Source: Daphnia carinata
Taxonomy: Eukaryota > Arthropoda > Branchiopoda > Diplostraca > Daphniidae
NCBI RefSeq assembly: GCF_022539665.2
Contig: NC_081337.1
Coordinates: 2,270,679-2,334,678, forward strand
DNA length: 64,000 nt
Direction: 5' to 3'
The notes below the pieces were generated by a model. The model saw only the letters and a list, made by a program, of their open reading frames with translations, was not told where the DNA came from and ran no database searches. The position numbers and the translations under genes were made by a program. Each line of letters starts with the position of its first letter. The stretch's first letter is position 1. This document shows, piece by piece, positions 1 to 9,639 of this stretch.

Positions 1-349
1 TTGACACGTTCCAATTACGACCCGTGATTAGACCATACGATTTTTCTATTGTGGCTTTTTTTTCGCGTGTAATTGTTTTTCATCATAAAAAAAATTGTAT
101 TCGAAAGATACTAAAAAAAGTAAATAATAAAGTTCATTTGTTGAAATTGTCAATTTAGTTTATTGTGTTTGCTAAATTGAACATTAAACGTCAGTTTGTG
201 CCATAAAGCACCGTACCCTATTAGATCACCTATGGTACAGTATAAAAGACTTGATAAAACACTTTACGTTTGGTAACGGTGTTGGTTCGCTAGCGCCGTT
301 ACTGCATGTATAAGCCTTACTAATAAATGTTTATCTAATTTAATTGCAG

Positions 350-534
350 GTATGCTGGGAATGGCAGAAAAGAGTGATGCAAGTATCGCGACAGCTTGAA
401 TAACGATGGATTGTGACTACCCTGGCTGGTTACATGGAAAGGAGACGCTATCAACTCTAAATGGAAATTAGGTGTCCACATGAATTGTAAACGGTGGATT
501 AATACGGATATGACGACCAATCCCACTCTTTTGG
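350..534 (+). other. Possible non-coding or decayed exon
   Basis: A 185-base segment starts after a good acceptor (pyrimidine-rich tract, then TTGCAG) and ends at a strong GTAAGT donor. All three forward frames contain stops, so it is not an intact coding exon. It could be an exon of a non-coding RNA, an untranslated exon or a decayed coding exon. The rest of 1-677 is A+T-rich with nothing I recognise. Confidence 0.25.
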
Positions 535-677
535 GTAAGTTGAACTTCACAAATATTTTTGTTATATTTAAATAAATCACACAAAATCAAATTCACAAAT
601 CAAAGTAACGTGTTAGAGTTACGTGTTGGAAAGGTATGAAATATAAAGATGGCTGATTTCGGCGTTAGCGTATCTAT

Positions 678-3625
678 CAGGCTGGTCGCGAGGCAATATG
701 TACTACTTAGTACACAATCGCGCCTACAGTTTTCTTTATGGGGAAAGTGTGTGTTGTCGCCCCTAGGGCTTTGATTTGGTTGCTTTAATGGTTAAACCGT
801 TAAAGTTAAGCCAGTTAAACAAAAATGCGTGTAGCGCATGTCTTAATTTTTTCGAAGCGAATAATATGAATTCGTTTTATATAAATTTACTAGTAACGTT
901 GGGCCCGTCCAGGGCCGGGGTATAGGTGGCGCTAGCGTAATTAACGCTATTTTTAAGACAATCGATCCACATTTATTGTTTTTCCCGTCTACCACTAATT
1001 CCTATTACAAATTAGGAGTTTCCCTTTCTTGCCCGCCGACCCACTCCCTGTTTCTGCCCGTCCATCACCTGACTTTTCTGCCGGCCACGAACCCAGCTGA
1101 AGTTATCCGTCGACCCCCTCTCTGCCCGTCAAACCACTCTTTGCCCGTCGACCCCCTCTCTGCCCGTTAACCCACACTCTGCCCGTCAACTCACATTGTG
1201 CCCACAAAAATGCCTGCTGGGGGACATCTACCTTTTTTGCATTTGCCCACCCTTTCGTCACAGTCTCGGCCCGTCCAAACCCCCGCTATAGTTGTCCGTT
1301 CACTCATTTTTTGCTTCTGCCCGCTAAGAAGCCCGCTGTTATTGCCGGTCGACCTTCTAACTGCCCGTCGACCTTCTTACTACCCGTCGACCCTCTCACT
1401 GTCTGTCGGTGCCCTGAGTGCCCGTCGACCCACTCGCTGCCCGTTGACCCTCTCACTGCTCGTCGGCCCCCTAACTGCCCGTCGACCCACTCGCTGCCCG
1501 TCGAACCCCTAACTGCCCGTCGACCCCTTCGCTGCTCGTCGACCCCCTCGCTGCCCGTCGACCCACTCGCTGCCCCTCGATCCCATCTCTGCCCGTCACC
1601 CCACTCGCTACCCGCCAAAACGAATGCTATAGTGGCGCATTAACATTTTCATTTGCTTTTGCCCGTCTTTCCCTCGCAGTCTCAGCCCAAAAAACGTCCG
1701 CTGTAGTTGCCGTCCACCCACGTTTTCCCTCTGCCCGTCTTTTCTCGAATATTCTCTGCCCGTCAACCCCCTTGCCCACCAAAAAGCCGCTGTAGTTGCC
1801 CGTCTTCCACCGTACAATTTCTGCCCGTCGGCTTACCTATTGTAGCGCCCACCAGTTTTAAGCCAAGCCCGCAGACTAAAAAATTGCATTTTCCCGACCT
1901 ATGGTACAGTTTCTGTCCATCAAAAGGCCCGTTTAGTTGCCTGTCCACTCACTTTTTGCCTCTGCCCGTCAACCCACTTTGATCGCCAGGAAACTCGCCG
2001 TTGTTGCCCGTCGTACCACTCTCTGCCCGCCAAAACGCCTTGTAGTGGCCAATAAAAATAATAAATAAAACTAATAAAATAAAATCAATTTAAAATTAAT
2101 TAAAATAAAATAAGAATAATACGCCCTGTCCGTCAGCTTTATGTGCCGTTGCCCACCCGTTAACGCAAAGCCCATAGACTGAAAAATTGCCCAAATCCGC
2201 AATTCCACCTGCAGTTTAGTTTTCCAAAACCCCATCCCACCAATTCACTGTAGCAGACGACGGTTTTGGCGCCAGCCAATCACAGCAGCCGGCGGCGGTT
2301 TTGACGCCAGCCAATCAAAACAAAAGCACAAAGTCACAGACACAGGCTCCACCTCCAATTTCCTTGTTTTTTTATAGAGTATGGATATTTACAATACTAT
2401 GAAATATTACTATTATATATATGTACAATAGTTATAGTAATTGAAATAAACGAATATAAGAGAAACAAATTTTTAATTATTTGTCAGCAAAATAAATTAC
2501 GATATTCGCTGATTTAATATATAAATAATATAAGTATAATATAAATCGATAGCCCTTGGTAATGGCTATCCATTTTTAGGTAATTATAATCAACATTTTC
2601 AAATAGAAAAAATCTTAAAGGCAAAATGTGTTTTTGTTGTTTTTCCATCTAAGGTTGTAATGGACGCAACTGATAAAAACAAAAAAATAGATATTACGCT
2701 TAAACTTTTTCCTTTTCTGAAAATTTAACATAAATTTCATAGAAGTAGATAGCTGTTGAAAAGAGCTATCGATTGATGCAAAATTTGTCAATTTTGACTG
2801 TTTATTTTCCTCGTAAATAATTATTAAAGGCTTTTACGATTTTAGAAAGGGGAGGGGGTGTGTGAAAAAGACGAAACTTTGCATTGATCGTTTGATGCGT
2901 AATCTTCGTCAAAATATAACATCATTATAACATTTTTGTTGCTGGTGATTCCAGGAACAAGTTGTTATAAACGATTGATTTTAAGATGCTACATTTAACC
3001 CCAAAAATTACGCTTGAAAAAGTGGTTTTTGACAAATCATTATGGCGGCCATTTTCTTACCGCGCCAAGTTCAAATTGTAAGTAGGTGTAAAAAATTGTA
3101 ATTCTAAGTAAGTATTTAAATTTTTTTTGCAGCTGGGGAATTTTAATATCCGTCTTAGATAGAAAATCGCAGAAATTAACTAAGATAAGTTAAACAAATT
3201 TATTTCGACGGTTCTCATTTAATTTACAATTTTAAGGGTCTTTTTCCACATTCCGCGTGGAAAATTACGTTTTATCGCGCCTTCCGCGTGGAAAACTACG
3301 TTTTATCGCGCTGTAAAGTTTCAAACCTCGTGTATTGCAGTGGATTGTCGTAACAATTCCGAATTACATGTTACAATCATGCAGTATTTATACTACTAAC
3401 ACACATACAAAATTAAGGTAAAATGGGAGGGGACACGTTCACTTTCACTTGTGAAACGCTTGAGGGATGTTGAGGGTGTGGCTGTCTTCGGATAGCCTGT
3501 GGGCTCGTTACAGCGCCCTCCGCGCGGAAAAATTACAAGCAGACAGCATACCAAAAAACAATTGAATAACGCCTTGCGCGTTTAGCCCATAAGAAAAAGT
3601 CCATCTGCAACTATGTACTACTTAG
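678..3625. repeat. Hairpin-rich repeat, copy 1 (interrupted)
   Basis: First of two tandem diverged copies. The start (CAGGCTGGTCGCGAG at 678), the TGTACTA-CT-TAGTACA palindrome (699-714), the AGCCCTTGGTAA block (2551), the GCAAAATGTGTTTTTG block near 2622 and the TTGCGCG...CCCATAAGAAAAAG end (3570-3600) all recur in the same order in copy 2. Bases from about 900 to 2370, mostly a minisatellite, are extra relative to copy 2. It contains stem-loops at 783-805, about 2549-2570, 2748-2770 and about 2937-2960. I see no coding capacity. The family is not recognised. Confidence 0.7.
1028..2045. repeat. 19-bp minisatellite, CTGCCCGTCGACCCACTCG type
   Basis: Tandem array whose clearest part (about 1350-1617) is a head-to-tail series of 19-base units of the form CTGCCCGTCGACCCACTCG, each differing by a few bases. 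Flanking parts (1028-1200, 1640-2045) carry looser units with the CTGCCCGTC core. One strand is strongly pyrimidine-rich. Because 19 is not a multiple of three, long open frames arise on both strands with Pro/Ser/Leu- or Arg/Gly/Ser-rich translations. These are by-products of the repeat, not genes. Confidence 0.85.
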
Positions 3626-3675
3626 TACATATATACTGAGACCATGGTGATGCGTTTCGCATTGTGAAAAAGGTC

Positions 3676-4985
3676 CAGGCTGGTCGCGAGGCAATATGTA
3701 CTACTTAGTACATAATCGCGCCTACAGTTTTCTATATGGAGAAAGTGTGCGTTGTCTAACTTTAGTGGTTAAACCACTAAAGTTAAACCAGTTAAACAAT
3801 AATGCGTGTAGCGCATGTCTTTTAAATTAATGAAATTACTTGAAATAACATGAATTCGGTTGATGTAAATTTTTCCAATGAGGTAATATGTACAATAAAT
3901 ACTAATGTATATGTTACAATTATACATAGATATTTATATATATTACTATTATATATGTACGATACTATTATACATATAAAATACTATAATATATATTATA
4001 TATATTTATTCTTTATATAATGAATATGTACAATTTGTGTGGTAATTGAAATAAAAAAATATAAAAGAAATTTTTTTTTATTATTTGTCAGCTAAATTAA
4101 TTGCAATAATTAGTTGATTAATTACAAAATAGCCCTTGGTAAGGGCTATCTATTTTTGTGTAATTGTTATTAACATTTTCAAAGGGAAAAAATCTTAAAG
4201 GCAAAATGTGTTTTTGTTGTTTTTCGATCTAAGGTTCTAATGGACGCAACTGATAAAAACAAAAAAATTGATGTTACGCTTAAACTTTTCCTTTTCTGAA
4301 AATTTAACATAACTTTCATAGCATTAGATAGTTCTTGATAAGAGCTATCGATTGATGCAAAATTTGTCAATTTTAACTGTTTAGTTTCTTCATAAATAAT
4401 TATTAAGGGATTTCATGATTTTAGAAAGGGGAGGGGGTGTGTGAAAAAGACGAAACTTTGCATTGATTGTTTGATGCTTAATCTTCGTCAAAACAGGAAA
4501 CCATTATAATATTTTTGTTCCTGGTGATTCCAGGAACAAGTTATTCTAAACGTTTACTTTTAAGCTGCTATATTTAACCCCAAAAATTACGTTTGAAAAA
4601 GTTGTTTTTGATAAACCATTATGGCGGCCATTTTTTTACCGCGCCAAGTTCAAATTTTAAAAAGTGTAAATAAGTGTAAAAATATTTAATTATAAGTACA
4701 TATTTACATTTTGTTTGTGTCTAGAAAATTTCAACATTCCGTCTTGTATTAAAAATTAAGTAAGATAATTTAAACAAATTTATTTCATGGGTTCTCATTT
4801 AATTTACAATTTTAGGGTTCTTTTTCCACATATCCGCGTAGAAAACCACGTTTTATCGCGATCTGCGATCTCCAAGACAATATTAAAAAAAAAAAAAACA
4901 ATTGACTAACGCCCTGCGCGTTTGTCATTTACCCCATAAGAAAAAGTGCATCTGCAAAACTACTTAGGACCCATGTTGCTAAAAG
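3676..4985. repeat. Hairpin-rich repeat, copy 2
   Basis: Second copy of the repeat, about 1.3 kb, without the minisatellite. It contains a TGTACTA-CT-TAGTACA palindrome (3697-3712), a perfect 13-bp-arm palindrome at 3758-3784 (left arm AACTTTAGTGGTT, one central base), and stem-loops at 4129-4149 (ATAGCCCTT-GGT-AAGGGCTAT), 4327-4349 (GATAGTTCTT/AAGAGCTATC) and 4515-4539 (TTGTTCCTGG/CCAGGAACAA). The TGTACTA-CT-TAGTACA palindrome also occurs at 3614-3629, at the joint between copies. It is probably a structured non-autonomous mobile element, class unknown. Confidence 0.7.
3758..3784. repeat. Perfect 13-bp-arm palindrome
   Basis: The left arm AACTTTAGTGGTT is followed by one base and its exact reverse complement. 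The equivalent in copy 1 (783-805) has an A-T pair in place of a G-C pair and a T.G wobble in place of a T-A pair, so pairing is preserved although the sequence has changed. Confidence 0.75.
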
Positions 4986-5633
4986 GACCCGACAGATCGC
5001 TAAAAAAAGCTACCCAATTGACGCGTTATCTACCGCTACCCGTTGCACACGGGCTCGAGCTAGGGCTTCGTTCGAATTATCTGAAACCCAAAAAAGCAAC
5101 CAATTACCCCATAAAAATGGTCGGTCGGTTACTACCCGGCTAGGTACTTTTCTAGCGGTTCGGTCCGGTTCAATCATACCCAGTGAAGCCGATGAAGTAG
5201 CCGCCATGTTCAAAGATAGCGGATTAGTGATGCCCAATTTTTAAAAAAGTGAAAAGTACGGTGAATTACATGAAACTGCAACATTAATCGAATTTCTGAG
5301 TAAGAATCTGGTGAAAAGTCAGGTAACGGTTCAGAAAGCGGTATAATCGCGGTATGTAACCAGGTTTTTGAACCGATTTTTTTCCCTTGAACCGTTGACC
5401 GAATAAGACCCGGAATACGACCCAAATGCCTATGGGCAGGGAAAAGACACCCCGAAATCCGAACGGAGCACGTTGAAAACCAAAACGAGCTAACTGGTCG
5501 ACCAAAAAGCTACCCGATTGACGCGGGGCCGTGGCCCACCTATTGGTAGGATATTTTTCGGGTAGATCAGGCAACGCAGCGCTTGTGAAGGAAGAAGGGC
5601 TGGGATAAAGTAAGTGACTCTGAGTGTTCCACT
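4986..5633. repeat. Intergenic stretch with a dispersed repeat
   Basis: Read on the minus strand, 5430-5530 resembles plus-strand 53496-53600: both start with CAATCGGGT, share CTCGTTTTG-like text and continue to TCCCTGCCCAT-AGCATTT-like text. The same GACGCGTTATC/GCTACCCAATTG theme also appears near 5008-5045. The open frames here look like chance. The last bases before 5634 should include the PP2A promoter and 5' UTR, but I see no clear core promoter motif. Confidence 0.45.
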
Positions 5634-8279
5634 ATGGCGGCCAGCGATGCAACAACCGATGATTCGTTGTACCCAATAGCTGTATTGATTGACGAGTTAC
5701 GAAATGAAGATGTCCAGGTAATTTTCTAAGATTTTCTTCTAAAGGATTTGTTAGTTTACACCTTAGAAGTAATTTCATTTCGGTCGGTTTGTTGTTTGTT
5801 CCCTTCTAGTACACTACCGAAACATGTTCATTATTATGCCATACTTGCCATATAAATCTCGTTGAGTCATCTAATAGAATCTAGTGTCGCAAAATCTAAT
5901 AATGTTAACAGCTATGATGCAGCTGGTAGATTTATGAGTTCATCATGATGTTCTGCCTAGTCTTCAAATATATTTGGGTGAATTTGGGATAAATAACATT
6001 TCTTTGCTTCAAGCTTCGCCTCAATTCCATCAAGAAGTTATCCACTATTGCATTGGCATTGGGTATAGAAAGGACACGGAGTGAATTGATACCTTTCCTG
6101 ACGGACACAATTTATGATGAAGATGAAGTGCTATTGGCTTTAGCTGAACAACTGGGAGCTCTAACCCCATTAGTTGGAGGTCCTGAATTTGTTCATTGTC
6201 TTCTGGTAAGTACAGCTTATTTTCATAAGTAAATTTATTGAGAATTGTTTTGTACATCTCCATTTGAAAATAAATTTAATTTTAATTTAGAGTAGTCAAG
6301 TATGTTTACATAGCAACTTTGTTTTTCTTTTAGCCCCCATTAGAGTCACTGGCTACTGTGGAAGAGACTGTTGTTCGGGACAAAGCTGTGGAGTCCCTGC
6401 GTCTGATTTCAGAACAACATAGTCCTTCAGACCTGGAAACATATTTTGTTCCATTACTGAGAAGACTTGCTTCAGGAGATTGGTTCACGTCGCGCACATC
6501 TGCTTGTGGACTTTTCAGCGTAGCTTATTCCAAAGTATCGCATAATGTGAAAGGAGAATTGAGGGCAACGTTTCGTATGCTTTGCCAAGATGACACTCCT
6601 ATGGTGCGTCGCGCGGCAGCATCTAAACTTGGAGAGTTTGCTCGAGTCGTAGAAGTGGAGTGGTTAAAAGCCGACTTAATTCCGATGTTTGTCCTTTTAG
6701 CCCAAGACGAACAGGTATTTTCTTTTTTGTTTTTTTTTCAGCATTTATCCGAAACATGTTTTTCAAATAAGCTTTTTGAACAGGACTCGGTGCGACTTTT
6801 GGCAGTCGAGGCCTGCGTTTCTATGGCTGAGCTTCTTCAGCAGGAAGATGTAGAACAGCTTGTAATGCCAACTTTGAGACAGTGTGCGGAAGACAAATCA
6901 TGGAGAGTGCGGTACATGGTGGCTGATAAGTTTACTGAGTTACAGAAAGCTGTTGGCCCAGAAATTTCCAAACAAGACTTAGTGTCGGCATTCCAAGTAA
7001 ACTTTGTTAGATTTTTCTTTGTTTTTGTTTTATTGTGTAATTTAAAAAAAAAATTTTATTCAAGGCCCTGCTGAAAGATCCTGAGGCAGAAGTGAGAGCT
7101 GCAGCGGCTCATAAAGTACGAGACTTTTGCCAAGCCCTAGATCCTGCGTTCCGAGAAAGTCTCATCATGAATCAGATTCTGCCTTGTGTCAAGGAATTAG
7201 TGTCTGATGCTAACCAACATGTTAAATCGGCCCTGGCTGCTGTTATCATGGGCCTCAGCCCTATTTTAGGAAAAGAAAACACGATTGAGCATCTCTTACC
7301 GTTGTTCCTTACACAGTTAAAAGGTATGAAGAATATTTTCGTAAAATTTCCGTCACGCGTCTGTTTCATTATTGCCAACCTTACAGACGAGTGCCCTGAA
7401 GTTCGCTTAAATATAATCTCGAACTTGGATTGTGTCAACAGTGTCATTGGGATTCAACAATTATCTCAATCACTTCTCCCAGCTATTGTCGAATTGGCCG
7501 AAGATTCCAAAGTAATTCTAACTTTGTTTATATTATATTATGTTTTTGAACTTACAACAATACCGTTTTCAAATGCAATAGTGGAGAGTACGCTTGGCAA
7601 TTATCGAGTATATGCCTCTGCTGGCCGGTCAACTCGGAGTAGAGTTCTTTGACGAGAAACTCAATACACTATGCATGGCGTGGTTGGTAGATCACGTTTA
7701 CGCCATCCGTGAAGCAGCCACAAACAACTTAAAGAAGCTAGTTGAAAAGTTTGGTGTTGAGTGGGCACAAAGTACCGTGATCCCTAAAGTCTTGGCCATG
7801 GCGCGTGATCAGAATTATCTCCATCGTATGACGTGTTTGTTCTGCATCAACGTAAGCAAAAAAAAATTTAATCTATTTAGCTGTGACTAATTTTTTGGTT
7901 TTTCAATGATCAAAAGGTTCTGTCGGAAGCCTGTGGACCAGATGTAACCGGCAAAGTACTACTGCCAACTGTCATTTCTATGGCGAATGATAACGTGGCG
8001 AATGTACGCTTTAATGTTGCCAAGTCATTGCAGAAGTTAACGCCTCGAATGGAAGCACAGGCAACCCATAGTGCTATTAAACCCGTGCTCGATAAATTAA
8101 TCACAGACACTGATGTCGATGTGAAATACTTTGCGTCAGAAGCCCTAGCAGGTAAAGTTTTCTTGATAGATTAGTTGTAGCAAAGTTCGCTGAAATATTA
8201 TAATATTTTTTTTTTTTGCTATTTAAAAAAAAAATTGTTACTATCATTATTTCTTTCTTTCTTAGTTCTGTCTGGCTGA
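5634..8279 (+). CDS. PPP2R1A: PP2A 65-kDa scaffold subunit A
   Basis: Scaffold (A, PR65) subunit of protein phosphatase 2A, a HEAT-repeat solenoid that holds the catalytic C and regulatory B subunits. Nine exons join in frame: 5634-5717, 6014-6205, 6334-6714, 6784-6996, 7065-7323, 7387-7511, 7582-7851, 7917-8151 and 8266-8279, giving about 590 residues, the usual family length. All introns are GT-AG and short (63-296 bases). HEAT-repeat text is near-identical to animal PR65, for example [73 protein letters not shown] and [14 protein letters not shown]. The start ATG opens [20 protein letters not shown], as in the family. The last coding exon is only 14 bases and supplies the end of ...EALAVLSG. 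The symbol follows the vertebrate name; the Drosophila homolog is Pp2A-29B. Confidence 0.96.
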
Positions 8280-8712
8280 AATCCACGAGTAAATTTGTCG
8301 GTGAAAATGGATCTATAGCTGTGACTTATTGGCTGTCTATTAATTTTTTCCCCTCGTTTAAATTTACATTTCATCCCCGAAAATTAATATTGGCAAGTAT
8401 CCCATTCTTTATGTAGTATCATCATCACCCAAACCCTTCGTTTCTTGGTATTTCGCTTAGGACAGTCATACTCGCAATTCATCCGGAGCGATGAAGTTCG
8501 TGTATCCCGGAGATCTTATCCCCTTAAGGGCGTTAAATTTAGCTGTTCAAATGTAACACTTTTCTTCATTTAATTTCGAAATACAAAGCAACGTTCTTTT
8601 GTTCATAATTAAATAGTAAAACATGTATCAAACGTTCATCTCTACAATAATATGGCCACATTGTATTAATCATTGCGAAATTGGTAAATTTCAATTACAA
8701 TATAACATGGTG
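8280..8712. other. Shared 3' intergenic region
   Basis: Region between two convergent genes (PP2A scaffold on plus, an unknown gene on minus). It must hold both 3' UTRs. I see A+T-rich sequence and no further gene. Confidence 0.6.
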
Positions 8713-9635
8713 CTAAACGCTACCGAAACCAAATGTGTAAGGAATCAGTTGGTCTTCAACCATTTGCCTTTCAGTAAATGGATCAATGTGATAATTATAA
8801 CACAGATCATGGAAAGAGCATTCTGGAATAACTGCAGTTCTCGAGATAACGACACAGTCCACAAAATCTTCCAAGCATATTTGCGGATCCTTGTAACGAA
8901 TTTGTGGAGCATACTTCACTGCTAAGGTTTGGAGTTTCGATTCATCCCGAATCATAAGCTGTTCGACGTTTAAGGAGATGGGTTGGAGCCGTGAAAAAAC
9001 TGGTCGGGTTTGATCCAAGACTGTTGCTACCTATTTTGCACTAAGATTGTAAATGTTAAACAAAACCATAAGCCATTATACAGTACCTTAGCATTCACAA
9101 ATTTTTGCACTTTCATATCTTTTTCCATTTTAAGATTGACTAATTTTCTTGTTTCAATTTCAAATCTTTTTAAAGCCTCAAGGTTTTTCATAAGAGCAGC
9201 AGAGGTTTGAAACACTGGTTGATTCATTTGTTGATTTTGTGGTGAGGCAACTGTGTGGCCACACAATGCTGGGTGAATGGTTGCTATAGGTATACCAAAA
9301 GTATGCAATCTTTGCACTATATCTACATCTGAGGTTTCATCTTCAATTCTAACAATCTGGGAGCCAATTTTTTGGTTAAATTTTGTAGTGTGGACAGCTT
9401 CAACCTGGGAACATTTTCCTAAAGAGGAACACCGTTTCGACAATCCAGATGACAGAGATTTAGTTTTACCAGTACTCTGTGATTCACTAACAGGTAGGAT
9501 TGTTCCACGTTTTCCACCATTGAAAACCTTTACAGGTTTGAGTTTCTTTTTGGTTCTTGACTGTAAAGGATCTTTGAATGGGATGTGTGACATTCCTGGA
9601 TGTGCCGGAGTATGGTTTTTACGCGTCAAATTTTC
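8713..9635 (-). CDS. Unrecognised gene, two coding exons, 5' end missing
   Basis: Two minus-strand exons join in frame: 9635-9087 (183 codons) and 9030-8713 (106 codons including stop). A 56-base intron lies between them, with donor AAG|GTACTG and acceptor AAAATAG|GTAGC. The first visible exon follows a TTTTCTAG acceptor and opens GAA AAT TTG with no ATG nearby, so at least one upstream coding exon is not identified. The product is basic and Ser/Thr-rich at its N-terminal side (SRTKKKLKPVKVFNGGKRGT), then has a probable helical stretch (MKNLEALKRFEIETRKLVNL) and a hydrophobic, Cys-containing C-terminal part (LEDFVDCVVISRTAVIPECS) ending GFGSV. No signal peptide or membrane segment is visible. 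I do not recognise the family. The clean splice and long frames make it a real gene. Confidence 0.7.
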
Positions 9636-9639
9636 CTAG

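Noticed and set aside
976-1982. Several overlapping open frames on both strands rich in Pro/Ser/Leu or Arg/Gly
   Set aside because: They are frames through the 19-bp minisatellite, whose period forces similar peptides in all frames.
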